64,000 nt of DNA from Nematocida parisii ERTm1 (Eukaryota; Microsporidia): positions 124,001-188,000 of the forward strand of contig NW_013524651.1 of the NCBI RefSeq assembly GCF_000250985.1, in the 5' to 3' direction. Positions 1-9,654 of this stretch are shown here, piece after piece (position 1 is the first letter of the stretch; each line of letters opens with the position of its first letter). The notes under the pieces were generated by a model that was not told the DNA's origin, did not search any database, and saw only the letters and a list, made by a program, of their open reading frames with translations. The translations under genes and the position numbers were made by a program.

Positions 1-269
1 ATTGTATCAATATTATTTAGGCGCTGCATTAAAAAGACCATAAACGCATTGTACTCAAGGTTGTTTAGTACCGCGCTCTCGGCTTTAAATACCTCCCCTC
101 TTGTACATACGCTTAGTATTATGGGAACAAATGTTTTTAATGGCGCACGCAGTGTTCGATTTTTTTTGTTAATTTCCTCAATTTTTAGTGCTAACTGCTT
201 TCTTAATTTTTTCTCATTAAACATCACTTGCAGATTTTTTCTCAAGTTTATACCGTACCCCTGAAACAT
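1..269 (-). CDS. N-terminal part of a lineage-specific family protein, cut by the left edge
   Basis: An open frame runs on the minus strand from an ATG at 267-269 to the window edge (89 codons, no stop). A second in-frame ATG lies at 222-224. The start is very Lys/Arg rich. The stretch LNNLEYNAFMVFL closely matches LNNLAYNAFMVFL in the tail-anchored protein at 25616-26962, so I read this as another member of that lineage-specific family. Its C-terminus, where a membrane anchor would be expected, lies outside the window. Function is unknown. The plus-strand ORF over the same bases is a shadow. Confidence 0.6.
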   Translation of the reverse strand, partial: MFQGYGINLRKNLQVMFNEKKLRKQLALKIEEINKKNRTLRAPLKTFVPIILSVCTRGEVFKAESAVLNNLEYNAFMVFLMQRLNNIDT

Positions 270-565
270 ATTTTATAACTATTTTAATATTTTCTATATA
301 AAATAGACTTGGAAAAAGTTAATAATAAGTATTTTTAATAATTTCTGGTTATATAACACAAAAGTCTTTTAGGCTATATTAAATTTATAAAAATCCAAAA
401 AGTCAAATATATATTCTGAAATTAAAACTAAAGCTCCTTCTATTTATGGAAATACGCAGATATACACCTGTTTATACAATAGAACAATTCAGCACAGCTA
501 TTCAAGTATTGGAACTATTCGCAGATTGCTTGTAAATATTTAAGATGATTTTTTAAATGGAAATC

Positions 566-643
566 AGTTTATTGATATAAGGTTCGAGGGGCCTCGAATG
601 GATGGCCGTTGAGGACCACATACTCTCTAAGCCGTTCCTCGTG
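566..643 (-). repeat. Dispersed noncoding repeat, copy 1 (LTR-end-like)
   Basis: This tract resembles 13511-13602. Both have AGTTTATTGATATA, then a CCTCG block, a GGATG block and CTAAGCCGTTCCTC. Read on the minus strand it runs from GAGGAACGGCTTAG to ATATCAATAAACT, that is, toward a poly(A)-signal-like AATAAA, as the R/U5 part of an LTR would. No matching protein is visible. It is the only feature I see in 270-670 besides AT-rich spacer. Confidence 0.5.
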
Positions 644-670
644 TAAGATGATTTTCAATTGATATCCTAA

Positions 671-1369
671 TTAATATACACAGTAAGCCTTTATTATTTG
701 AAACAGTATAAGCCAACCAATATATAGAAAAATGGCTGCACATATTAACACTAGCGCCACAGAATATACTACATTGCATATATTCTCTACTGCTTTCTGT
801 GTGAATTCTATTTTTATTCTTGTGTATAGAGTTTTTTGTATAAAAATGCTTATAATCTCTTTTATAAGAAAGTGATACAGCATAATACCACTAAAGGCAT
901 ATATCCCCAGAAACAGAACAATGCTATTCCTTGATAGATCTGTAGAGTATTCTAAAAGTATAGTAGGAATAAAATAGAGCAGAATAAATACAAAAAAGTA
1001 AACTACTGCCACAATTAATTTAGCAGTCCTTCTAGCCTCTCTGTGGTTAAATAATTTGTTAATAGAAAGAAGCATTATGTCTTTCATAAGTCCTATTTGA
1101 ATAACTATAAAATAATAAGTAGATATTTTCTGAATAATACACCTGTTTTTCTCCGCAAGAGAAATACTCTCTAAAGCACTATTTAAAACAAATTGACAAG
1201 AAAATAGCAAACAGTTTAAATATGTAATGTTTCTTATAATTCTAAATACATCGGTCCACATAAATCTGCTGGCTTCTATTGCTAAATACAATTTTCGTAT
1301 ATGGTTCTTTTGCCCTTGCTGGATATAAGTCAATTTTGAGCTGGCCTCTCTCTCGCTAGAATCTTGCAT
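671..1369 (-). CDS. Multi-pass membrane protein of unknown function
   Basis: This 232-aa protein has an ATG start at 1367-1369. It has a polar N-terminus of about 45 residues. Strong hydrophobic segments lie at about 118-138, 150-170 and 200-224, with two weaker ones near 47-65 and 84-102. Lys/Arg-rich loops separate them, as in an integral membrane protein. A stretch near 168 (LIKEIISIFI) resembles AIREIISLFI in the broken gene at 27076-27906, and the spacing of membrane segments is alike, so the two may be diverged paralogues. I recognise no transporter or enzyme signature. Confidence 0.7.
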   Translation of the reverse strand: MQDSSEREASSKLTYIQQGQKNHIRKLYLAIEASRFMWTDVFRIIRNITYLNCLLFSCQFVLNSALESISLAEKNRCIIQKISTYYFIVIQIGLMKDIMLLSINKLFNHREARRTAKLIVAVVYFFVFILLYFIPTILLEYSTDLSRNSIVLFLGIYAFSGIMLYHFLIKEIISIFIQKTLYTRIKIEFTQKAVENICNVVYSVALVLICAAIFLYIGWLILFQIIKAYCVY

Positions 1370-1927
1370 ATCGTATTTTTTTATTTTTGACTTTATTTAA
1401 TAGTAATGTATATGTTGTGTCCTGTAGGTGGTGACTGTGAAGTCTCTACGTAATACTCCACTACGTTCCTAGAACGGCAAAGCTTGTAATTGATATTAGT
1501 TGATTGCTTCTTTATTGGTATGGTTTCTGATATGTATGTTCTTATCCGACTTGTGTAAAAAAAATAAATTAATTTATCCTAATTTGTTCGGATACGACAG
1601 TATACTTAAATATATAAGAAAACAAATATGTACAGTTTTTTTGCTACACTGAAAGGTTTTATTAATGCTAGAATGATGAGAAATAATAAACATCTAGATT
1701 TCATAATAAAACGTGTGCAAAGACTGCCCACACTATAAACACACACGGACATAAATAAATCCATAGCAGCCACATCACAAAAATGTATGTATTCTTACCT
1801 TCTATTACATCGGCTATTAAGCACAAAAAGTATTTTTATACGTGTTGGCTGTGTGTATGTGCAAGGCGGCCTAAGCTCTTATCTACAACATAAAACAACA
1901 CAGAGTACATAGTTTACAGGAATGGTT
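1370..1927. other. Intergenic spacer, nothing recognised
   Basis: AT-rich spacer between two minus-strand genes. I see no gene, RNA or repeat in it. Confidence 0.5.
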
Positions 1928-2641
1928 TTATATCACAAATCCAGAAATATCACCAACTGCAATTATCTTGGCAACAACTCTGTTTCGGTCGGTAGTTCCA
2001 TTAAAAATAGCAAAATCAGAATTCAGCAGCGAAAAAACACTATTTGATATGGTGCGCGGCAGCATATATATTCTTAGCCCAACTTTATCACTGTAAATCT
2101 TCTCTAGCTCAAGTATACGGCACTTATTAAATAGAGCTAAGTCAGAGTCCTCCTTATAATCCACTCCTCCCCATGGTGGAGAGGCCATTAGCACATCATA
2201 TGAGCGGTCTAAATAACTATGTACCTCAGGGTCATACACACTAAAGTGAAGAATCTGGCTCTCACCGCGATCTGTGCACTCTTTTATATTATGCCTCAAG
2301 CATCGAATTTTTTTGTAGTCTATTTCAATCGAGTGCACAGTATTTCCAAAATTTAAAAAAGAAACCGTATTTCCTCCCACCCCGGAGAAGAGGTCAAGAA
2401 CCTTCACTGGCCCACCATACTTTTTCTGAACCCCCTGAGAAATCTTGTTTGCTAAATCAACGGGGGTGATGGAATACCAAGACTCAATGTCCAAAAGAAA
2501 GCTATTGTTCTTTGTTGGCGGAAGTAGAGTTGCCATTTTCCGCATGTACTTGTATAGCTCAGGGTTGAACTCCCCTGTATAGTCGTACACAGTCCACCGG
2601 CCTAGCTTTCTTTTTATAACTCTACAGTGACTTGAAAACAT
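1928..2641 (-). CDS. TGS1: Trimethylguanosine synthase (RNA cap hypermethylase)
   Basis: A 237-aa SAM-dependent methyltransferase matching TGS1, which converts the m7G cap of snRNAs, snoRNAs and telomerase RNA to 2,2,7-trimethylguanosine in the nucleus. Visible signatures are the conserved segment before the fold (DIESWYSITP, residues 51-60), the SAM-binding motif LDLFSGVGGNT (82-92), the acidic ribose-binding strand VHSIEIDYKKI (102-112) and the catalytic SPPWGG (154-159), whose Trp stacks on the cap. It is the bare catalytic core, shorter than metazoan TGS1, as in yeast. The start is the only reasonable ATG and lies 31 bp from the divergent tRNA-Ala. In a microsporidian that may lack splicing, the likely substrates are snoRNAs; that is inference. 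Confidence 0.93.
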   Translation of the reverse strand: MFSSHCRVIKRKLGRWTVYDYTGEFNPELYKYMRKMATLLPPTKNNSFLLDIESWYSITPVDLANKISQGVQKKYGGPVKVLDLFSGVGGNTVSFLNFGNTVHSIEIDYKKIRCLRHNIKECTDRGESQILHFSVYDPEVHSYLDRSYDVLMASPPWGGVDYKEDSDLALFNKCRILELEKIYSDKVGLRIYMLPRTISNSVFSLLNSDFAIFNGTTDRNRVVAKIIAVGDISGFVI

Positions 2642-2672
2642 GAATGAAAAAAATAAATTGTCTAATAAATGT

Positions 2673-2744
2673 GGGGGACTAGCTCAGAGGTAGAGCGCTC
2701 GCTTAGCATGCGAGAGGTGCCGGGATCGATACCCGGGTTCTCCA
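2673..2744 (+). tRNA. tRNA-Ala (anticodon AGC)
   Basis: A complete 72-nt cloverleaf. The acceptor arm GGGGGAC pairs with GTTCTCC, with G-U pairs and discriminator A at 2744. The D stem is GCTC/GAGC. The anticodon stem is CTCGC/GCGAG around loop TTAGCAT, with anticodon AGC at 2705-2707. The T stem is CCGGG/CCCGG around ATCGATA. There is no intron and no encoded CCA. A short T run just downstream (2746-2749) could act as a weak Pol III terminator. Confidence 0.96.
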
Positions 2745-2934
2745 TTTTACTTTCCTTTGAATGACAACAGGATAAAAGAGTTTAAACTCGGGCTCACTCT
2801 GTTTTCTTTTCTTTTACTGACAGAACAGGAACAATGCCCCCATTCATTCTGCAGTTACTCTCTGCCCATCTGCTATCCATCCCGTCACTACACAGACCCA
2901 TTCATTTTAGAAATATTAATATTTTACTTTTATT

Positions 2935-3504
2935 TTACTTTTTTCTGTCTACGTCTGGCCTTTCCTGCTGCTCAATCAGTAAATTGCAGTACTTCATCAG
3001 CTCTAAGCACTGTATTTCACTCTCCTCAAGCCTTTTCTCAAGAGAATCTATCATTTGCAAAAGTATTTTTCTTCTTTTTCTCTCGTAGTCCAGCTCGGCC
3101 TGAGTTTTTATACTCTCTAAAATGCGCAACTCTGTTGTTTCTTTGTCCTTTTCCCTTTCCTTCTGCCAGATTTCATCCTTTAGTGCGATAATTTTCTTTA
3201 GCTTTTGTATTTCATCAAGAAACGTATTAGATGCCCCAGCTAACATAGCTTTGCTCTCCATACCTTCTGTTTTGGACTGGTCTGATCTCTCTTCAATTGA
3301 GATCGAAAGGCGGCTTAGGTCTTTTTCAAATTCTTCCTCCTCTTCTAAAAGAAAACTCTCTTCCTTTTCTTGGCTTGGCGTTATTTCTTCTAACTCCACC
3401 TCTTTTTCTTCTTCTGGCTGCTTTGCTTGTTTGAACAAACCACTTATGCTTCCTATTGATGTGTTCAACATTTGAATAAGACTGGTTTTCTCCTTTCTTT
3501 CCAT
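2935..3504 (-). CDS. Acidic coiled-coil protein of unknown function
   Basis: A 189-aa protein from an ATG at 3502-3504. It has a Glu-rich region at about residues 30-75 and then long heptad-like helices to the end (LDEIQKLKKIIALKDEIWQ and on), typical of a coiled coil. There is no signal peptide or membrane segment. Overlapping plus-strand ORFs are Ser/Phe/Leu-rich and are shadows of the Glu/Lys-rich frame. It lies between tRNA-Ala and a promoter region that carries GTGCATG palindromes. No family is recognised. Confidence 0.7.
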   Translation of the reverse strand: MERKEKTSLIQMLNTSIGSISGLFKQAKQPEEEKEVELEEITPSQEKEESFLLEEEEEFEKDLSRLSISIEERSDQSKTEGMESKAMLAGASNTFLDEIQKLKKIIALKDEIWQKEREKDKETTELRILESIKTQAELDYERKRRKILLQMIDSLEKRLEESEIQCLELMKYCNLLIEQQERPDVDRKK

Positions 3505-3951
3505 AAATAAAATAAAAAGTAATTCCGATTTACTAAATAGAAACCGCCCGCAATTAGGTTATAACGGAAATTATGCAGACCAATTTGTTCCGCTGGAAAT
3601 GTTCTTCATGATTTTTTATTGATTGCTAATCTATTTGGCATAAATTCGCTGCTATTTAATTTATTTTTGAATAAAAACTGCTAAATTTGAAAAACATACT
3701 TAGAATATCCTTTTCTATTGGTCAATTTGCTAAACACTAAGGCCATAACTCTAGATACTCATTGGTGCATGCACAGATCAATTTTAATTTGACAGCTAAT
3801 AGTGCATGTTCATTTGTCCATGCACTCTCTATACTACACCACTAAATCTATTTGATTGGTGCCCAACTACCCTCCGCTAGTTATAATCCAGGATTTAGTG
3901 AGCCAATCAGTGAAAGCTGTATATATGCTACAACTACAGCAGTAAGTCCCC
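3505..3951. promoter_or_regulatory. Intergenic region with GTGCATG palindromes and inverted CCAAT boxes
   Basis: Upstream of the coiled-coil gene there is a perfect 10-bp palindrome GTGCATGCAC at 3765-3774. An inverted repeat GTGCATG (3802-3808) / CATGCAC (3819-3825) follows about 30 bp away. Further on are GATTGG and CCAATC in inverted orientation (about 3852-3908). The repeated half-site suggests a binding site for a dimeric regulator. That is inference from symmetry only. Confidence 0.3.
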
Positions 3952-4776
3952 TTATAAGTCTTTCTTTGCTGTGTGCACACCTTCTGAATTGCTTTCTATC
4001 TTTTTCTCCTCTACTATATCTGTTTTCTCTTCTACTACATCTGTTGGTTTTTCTTCTGTATTCTTCCCCTGCTCACCATCTTGCTTCTGGCCTTCTGTAT
4101 TTGGTGGGGTGGCTTCTTCTGATTTCTGCTCTGCATTACCAGATGCATTTGCATGCTCTTTAATATCGCTGGATTTATCAGAGTCTGTATATGCCAGTGT
4201 TGCATTCAGCACAGTATACTCATCCATATTTGTCAGATCCTTGCCACTTACTAAAAACTTATAACTGCATGTAGATGCCTCCACGGGGCCAGATAGATGT
4301 GTTTCATTTGAGTCTGCAATGTAATGTACTGCGCCTGTCCAGTTCTTGCTCTTACATATATCACATACATCTCCATTTATATACTTCTGTATTATTCTGT
4401 CTTTTTTTATATAGCTACCTGCATAGTACCCTACATTCACTTCCCCATCATCATTCAACAATTTTATACTATTAAATGGAGTAAGAATAATTTTGTTGTT
4501 TTTATCTGAATGCACCAGCTCCTTCCCTGCCAGATTCAATAGTTTGTCTATCTTTACTATTAAAGGTGTATAGTATTTACTGAGCTCCTTTTTTTTCTCG
4601 CCAACTACAAACTGTATATTCATTTCATCTAGAATTGATGCGCTTGGAACTTTCTTTCCGCCTGGAACATATTTAGTATCATTCTGTATTTTATAGTATA
4701 TTCTGTCCATATCCTCTACATCCATACAGCGCACTGAGAAAATGCACAGCACCAAGAAAACCACAACACTCACCAT
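3952..4776 (-). CDS. Putative secreted protein with acidic low-complexity tail
   Basis: A 274-aa protein whose N-terminus VSVVVFLVLCIFSVRC is a clear signal peptide, with likely cleavage near residue 17. The middle (about 20-200) is globular, with several cysteines including a CDIC pair, which suggests disulfides. The last 70 residues are rich in Glu, Lys, Thr and Asn (repeated EEK motifs) and probably disordered. There is no membrane segment after the signal peptide. It could be a spore-wall, polar-tube or host-exposed protein; nothing in the sequence decides between these. Confidence 0.7.
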   Translation of the reverse strand: MVSVVVFLVLCIFSVRCMDVEDMDRIYYKIQNDTKYVPGGKKVPSASILDEMNIQFVVGEKKKELSKYYTPLIVKIDKLLNLAGKELVHSDKNNKIILTPFNSIKLLNDDGEVNVGYYAGSYIKKDRIIQKYINGDVCDICKSKNWTGAVHYIADSNETHLSGPVEASTCSYKFLVSGKDLTNMDEYTVLNATLAYTDSDKSSDIKEHANASGNAEQKSEEATPPNTEGQKQDGEQGKNTEEKPTDVVEEKTDIVEEKKIESNSEGVHTAKKDL

Positions 4777-5559
4777 AGCAGAAAAATAAAAATAGATACT
4801 AATAGAAAAGAAGACAGTAAAATATACAAGAAAATGTAAATATCGAAGTAAATATATCTTAAAACAGTAAATGTGCTAGAGACTTCTTCTAGAATCTTTT
4901 ATCCAAAGAAGTTGCAGTGTTTATAAATCCATACTAGATTAACTACAGAATATACGACTTCACTAGCCCCAAACTATCAATATAACATGAAATAACTCGA
5001 AACTCCTTAAATAAAAAAGAGCGCACACATAACTCTGTGCTAAATACTAAAGATATTGCACGTTTTAATGATTTCCTATTACATTTTATATTTATATTTA
5101 AACACGTATAGTTATATAAATTTTAGCTCTATGCCAATATTAAAAGGAGAATTACTATTGCTTGTAGAATAATCTAATAAAATTAAAACAAATATTCCTT
5201 CACATAAATTAATAATTTGCCAATATAAACTGCCTCAGCAGGAAATAGTCATATTACTTTGTGAGGTTGTGGTATATTTTACTATTATATGTTTATACAC
5301 TATAATATAAAAACAATAGATGTGTTAAGTATAGATTACATACTTTAAAATATCTTTATGTATGAATTAGTATATCAAATACATATGAATAAATAAGATA
5401 TTAATATAGCATATTAGATGTTTTTAAATATAGAAATACTTTCACTAATGTAACCAGTTTATAAACCTCTCCTTTAAATATGTTTATCCAATTAAGTATG
5501 AATAATAAATAAGAATTTTTAAGCAGCTCTGAATGAAGAAACCAAATTTAAAAAGCCAT
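4777..5559. other. AT-rich spacer, nothing recognised
   Basis: Very AT-rich DNA with no open frame, RNA or repeat that I can support. Confidence 0.5.
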
Positions 5560-5692
5560 TGTTGGTTTCTATCACACAATGGGCCATGCCTAATGTGGGA
5601 GCCACACACTCACTCGTACGAAGATGTATAGAGCTGTTATATGTGGAAAATTAAAGGTATATAAGACGAGAATAATAAACAGTTTTAATACG
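5560..5692 (+). repeat. Solo-LTR-like fragment (TGTTGGTTT family)
   Basis: Begins with TGTTGGTTTCT, like the element at 47127. It contains a TATA box TATATAAG (5658-5665) followed by GACGAGAATAATAAA, an AATAAA-type poly(A) signal. The 22-bp core at 5658-5679 differs by one base from 52466-52487 and resembles the core at 47256. Promoter plus poly(A) signal in about 130 bp, with no coding capacity, fits a shortened solo LTR. The right end is uncertain and abuts the stop codon of the next gene. Confidence 0.45.
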
Positions 5693-5694
5693 CC

Positions 5695-6050
5695 TTAATT
5701 GTGCACCGGAAGATAAACAGCTACTATGATTATAAACATTGCTATAATTACCCACATTATAATAAACAGTACAATATATTTCAGATACACTTTATACTTT
5801 CTCTTGGGCTCTATGTCCACAATATTGTTTAAGTGTTCTATTATACAGTATTCGCGGTATTTAATGTTAGATATAGCTGTGTTTAAAGATTTTGATGAAT
5901 CCTGCACACTGCGTGATAGTGGCTTTAATTCATTCTCTTCTATTGCATTAATTGTATCTGATAATAAAATATTCAACTCGTCGGTATTAGTGCTGATGCG
6001 CTTCTCTTTATGTTGTAGAAATTCAATATGAATTAACTTATTTGCACCAT
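5695..6050 (-). CDS. Tail-anchored SNARE-like protein, start disrupted by an apparent one-base frameshift
   Basis: The frame is open from 6057 down to the stop at 5695 but has no in-frame ATG. An ATG at 6048-6050 lies one frame off, and only four codons separate it from the long frame. A single missing base near 6041-6045 (an A-run) would account for this, so I read it as either an assembly error or a fresh mutation. The protein is about 117 aa: a helical region with spaced hydrophobics (LSDTINAIEENELKPLSRSV), a basic linker, then one C-terminal membrane segment of about 22 residues (YIVLFIIMWVIIAMFIIIVAV). That layout suits a small SNARE of the Bet1/Sft1/Vti1 kind, but the central layer is not clear, so another tail-anchored protein is possible. 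Confidence 0.5.
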
Positions 6051-6085
6051 TTCCCCCTCATTATTCAGTTATTTATATATTGTAA

Positions 6086-6120
6086 AGCATAAATAATATT
6101 TTATTTTTAATAAATTATGC
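6086..6120 (+). repeat. Dispersed AT-rich element with GCATAA/TTATGC ends
   Basis: A 35-bp element beginning GCATAAATAATATTTTATTT and ending TTATGC. Related copies lie near 9226-9252, 18134-18160, 39369-39400 and 55135-55161. This copy lies about 135 bp before the start of the secreted protein that follows and could be a promoter element. Confidence 0.4.
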
Positions 6121-6253
6121 ATAGTTCATATATATTTTAATTATTCGTTTTGACAGAGAGCAATATATTGATAATTAGTTTAATAAAATTTTATCTTGGT
6201 TTAATTTGTTAGCAGCCGCAACAATAGTAGTTAATATACACTTTAAAATAAAA

Positions 6254-9097
6254 ATGATATTAATGCAGAAAGAAAGAGCGGAAATTATATTTGTATTATT
6301 ATTATTTTATATAATAGCAAATGCCAGATTAGAGCAAAACGATATACTATACATACATATGCAAAGCATTGGCTCTACTAAATTTAAAATACGAGTTAAC
6401 CCAGAAGGGCCATTAGGATTAATTCGTGCAAAAATAAGTTATGACGAAGGATATCTATTTAATAAGCGGATATTTTCCTCTGAAATAGATATTGACTATG
6501 GCTTAATATTAAACTCAGAGGAGAATTTTTATATAAGAAACTATGGCAAAGACAAGACATTTGTTATACATAAAAATGCAGGCGAATTAGAAGAGTATAG
6601 AAGAAACTATCATAATGTGTTGATTAGTATGTTTTCGCCTGTAAATGACTGTTTATACATTTATCCAATAGAGGAGAAAAATGACTCATTCTTTATTTTT
6701 CTTAAAAACTTGAAAAGCCCCATACATGCATATAAAATACTTGGCTCATTACTTCTACTCTCAGAAGGGATGGATATACTACTAACACTTGAGGGACAAA
6801 ACCAAACAGAGAAAACACTTGTTTTATTAAAGAAAAAAGATAATAATGAAGGCGTAGAAGAGGATTGTACTTTTAATATGAACATATCCCTTTCTATCGC
6901 GGAAAATAGTAATAATTCAAAAAAATCAAAAATATGTGTATACCAAAAAGAAACAGAAAACATTATCCAGTTTTTTATAGACTGTAAGAACAGCCCGCTT
7001 ATACAAAAAGAAGAAAATATGTCTGAACCAACTTCATTAAAGGAGCTAAAAAGGGGAAAGTTTTTAACTAGTGCAAGGTGGCTCATTCAACTATATATAT
7101 ACGAATATATAGATACTGCAGATCAAATGATGGAATTTATACGTGTAGTATATAACTTAGTTAATAAAAACAGGTTCTATACTAAGAAAAACAGTGACCA
7201 AGAAAGAAAAGAGACAAATATTATTCTTAAGTGTTTTATGTTCATTTCTAGCGATGCAGAATCCGATAATTTACTTAATAATATACAGTATATTAAAAGT
7301 TATACTAGTATACTAAATAAACCACAAGAGAAAGTGACTCCATTTAGTAAAGAAGAACACCTGTCTTCATATGACTCTAATAATGTATTTGGCAAACTTC
7401 CGTGGAGATTTCTCCATATGGGAAAAACTACTACTAATAATTCATCTGAAGCCGCGTTACTGGCGCTTTTCTGTTATTTTGCATTTGATCCCACTACAAA
7501 TACGTACTCCATGGATCATATTGAACCAGAGCGCAGCAAGCTAAAAAACTTCTTTCAAAAGTACAGGGTGCCAGAGAAAGAAATAAGCATCCAAATGATG
7601 AACGACTGGGTATTCCTCCTAAGAAAAACGTTGGACAATTCTACTTTATTCCTAAATGAAGAAATAAAAATTAGCATTGCTCCTGGGATTGTTAATATGC
7701 TATATATAATACTAAAACTAATAGGTATTTGTAATTCCAAAAACGATAGAAATTCCAGGCTTAATGAGATATTACAGAAAATAAGCCTGGCGCACCCTGT
7801 GCATTGCACAGACACTATTTTCTTAGACATACAAGAGTATCTAACGTATATATTTAAGCAGGCATCTAGAAGCTGCTCTTATAGGCCAAATAGTAATGAA
7901 AATCATAAAATTAGCGAGATAGAAGTAGAGATCTCCTGGCTAAAGTCTATACTACGCAATGAACAAATTGATATACTTGGAAATATTACAGTGAAATACA
8001 CAAGAGATGGTGTGATTAGCTTGCTAAAAATAGAGCATCTTCCTAGATTAATACAGTTTTTTATTCTTCCAGAGGAAAAAACCGTGCCAAACAGTGTGCA
8101 GGCACAACTACATAAACTTAAAAAACAACAACCCCCGCCATTCACTTTTACACAGTGTATGATTGCATATTATATAGAAAAGAAAGAACTAAATTTCATT
8201 TCCTCTAGATACAGCCTATCCGCGCCAATTATACAGATTAAAGCCATATCAAACACCGCGCAAGAGTTCATTGCTGCCTTGTTTCTATATAAAAAGATAG
8301 AATCCAACTGGTATAAAGAAGAAATACTCGCAGGGATTTTAATGCGAGTAATTGGAATAACTCTATCGGATGAAAACCATATTGTGAGATTATGCAGTAA
8401 TATATTTGGAAGCATGGCCCTAAACAAAAAAAACATTACAACCCTGCCATTAGCTTGTATTCTATACAGTAAAATATATAAACATAGTTTAATACATAAA
8501 AAATTGAAAGTAGAAAGCGCGCACTATTTCAATGCTATAGAAAAAATAGAGTGCCGTAAATTAGCGCTAATTTTTAGATATATAATCAACACTAATTCGC
8601 AATATGCCATTTTAAAGTGGATAAATACTCATTTGAACACATCTAAAGTAGTATATACATGGTCACTATCAAGTATATTTTCTATGATATCTTCATTAGA
8701 AATAGTTGTAATGACTAAATGCTTAACAAATAATTATGCCAATATAGATAATATTGTGTCTATTGTGAAAAATGAGAAAACCAACAATTTGCTAATTAAG
8801 CCTATTCATTCTAATACAAAAAGCACTTCAAGCCTTTTACTAATCTTTATTGGCGCATTGTGCCAGGAAGGCAAGTGTAAAGGGCATATAATGAACTTAT
8901 TTAAAATGATTGATGTCTGTGCTGAGTATGGTATAATTGATTGTGACTTATGGAGTGCCGAGTATCACAAAAATATTATAACTAGACTAAATTCAATGAA
9001 AGAATACATATACAAAAACGTTCCTACAATGAATGCTGATCGGTTTTCAAAAGTACTTGAATGTTATCAAAACAGTGCATGTATTTATGCTCGGTGA
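6254..9097 (+). CDS. Large secreted lineage-specific family protein (member 1)
   Basis: The longest frame begins at a TTG, so I place the start at the ATG at 6254 (or 6263), giving about 947 aa. Residues about 10-24 (IIFVLLLFYIIANA) form a signal peptide. The mature protein shares ordered motifs with the proteins at 19816-21948 and 44840-46975: NPEGPLGLIRA near the N-terminus, FSSEIDIDYGL, then LGSLLLLSEGMDI, FFIDCKNSPL, and GKFLTSARWLIQLYIYEY. This one extends about 240 residues further at the C-terminus. It has no later membrane segment, so it is probably secreted. The pattern matches the big, fast-evolving, host-exposed families of Nematocida (NemLGF1 type); that assignment is from memory of the family's features. 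Its biochemical role is unknown. Confidence 0.85.
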   Translation: MILMQKERAEIIFVLLLFYIIANARLEQNDILYIHMQSIGSTKFKIRVNPEGPLGLIRAKISYDEGYLFNKRIFSSEIDIDYGLILNSEENFYIRNYGKDKTFVIHKNAGELEEYRRNYHNVLISMFSPVNDCLYIYPIEEKNDSFFIFLKNLKSPIHAYKILGSLLLLSEGMDILLTLEGQNQTEKTLVLLKKKDNNEGVEEDCTFNMNISLSIAENSNNSKKSKICVYQKETENIIQFFIDCKNSPLIQKEENMSEPTSLKELKRGKFLTSARWLIQLYIYEYIDTADQMMEFIRVVYNLVNKNRFYTKKNSDQERKETNIILKCFMFISSDAESDNLLNNIQYIKSYTSILNKPQEKVTPFSKEEHLSSYDSNNVFGKLPWRFLHMGKTTTNNSSEAALLALFCYFAFDPTTNTYSMDHIEPERSKLKNFFQKYRVPEKEISIQMMNDWVFLLRKTLDNSTLFLNEEIKISIAPGIVNMLYIILKLIGICNSKNDRNSRLNEILQKISLAHPVHCTDTIFLDIQEYLTYIFKQASRSCSYRPNSNENHKISEIEVEISWLKSILRNEQIDILGNITVKYTRDGVISLLKIEHLPRLIQFFILPEEKTVPNSVQAQLHKLKKQQPPPFTFTQCMIAYYIEKKELNFISSRYSLSAPIIQIKAISNTAQEFIAALFLYKKIESNWYKEEILAGILMRVIGITLSDENHIVRLCSNIFGSMALNKKNITTLPLACILYSKIYKHSLIHKKLKVESAHYFNAIEKIECRKLALIFRYIINTNSQYAILKWINTHLNTSKVVYTWSLSSIFSMISSLEIVVMTKCLTNNYANIDNIVSIVKNEKTNNLLIKPIHSNTKSTSSLLLIFIGALCQEGKCKGHIMNLFKMIDVCAEYGIIDCDLWSAEYHKNIITRLNSMKEYIYKNVPTMNADRFSKVLECYQNSACIYAR

Positions 9098-9654
9098 TAT
9101 TTAGACTGTTCTATGCTTGAGGAGTTCATTCGCATTTATAATTTGGAGCAATAATTTTATAGTATTATTTTAATTATTATTCTATGTGTATTTAGATTAT
9201 TATTATAGCTGTAATACAATCCGAAATTTATTAAAATAAAATATTATTTATGCCTTACATATTATACTGTTAAGCATAGCCTAAATTTATTCCCCTGCTC
9301 TATTTGAATTATAATAAAAGATTTATTGCTCTATTCTATTTAGCTCTTAATTTTCCTAGGCCCATTTAACAAATAATCCAACTAAGTTGTATTCTACATA
9401 TATTTTATATTATTCTGTTCTATATTCGAACATTTGCGACTGCTATATCTCGCACTATATTCCAAGTTATATATAACCCGAAAATTCTTTACATAATTTC
9501 ATATACAATGTGTACTTATTACAATATTATACTGGATTTTGCCAATGCTATATAACCAACACTACTAGAATTATTATGTGCAGTATAAATAGTAAAATAT
9601 ATTTTACTGCTCCTTATATAAGCTTGGCGCGCTGTCTCTTAATAACCCGAAATT
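9098..9654. other. AT-rich spacer with two TAACCCGAAA copies and one dispersed AT element
   Basis: ATAACCCGAAAATT lies at 9473-9486 and AATAACCCGAAATT at 9641-9654; the latter directly abuts the stop of the clamp gene. The dispersed AT element (TTATTAAAATAAAATATTAT core) lies at 9226-9252, preceded by the variant AATCCGAAATTT. No gene is seen. Confidence 0.5.

Noticed and set aside
581-600. GGTTCGAGGGGCCTCGAA looked like a tRNA T-arm
   Set aside because: No acceptor, D or anticodon arm can be folded around it; the segment belongs to the dispersed repeat.
2757-3475. Three plus-strand ORFs over the coiled-coil gene
   Set aside because: Ser/Phe/Leu-rich readings complementary to Glu/Lys-rich codons; the minus frame has a normal ATG and protein-like composition.
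4275-4509. Plus-strand ORFs of 66 and 61 aa opposite the small secreted protein
   Set aside because: Antisense shadows with Tyr/His/Ser bias and no family features.
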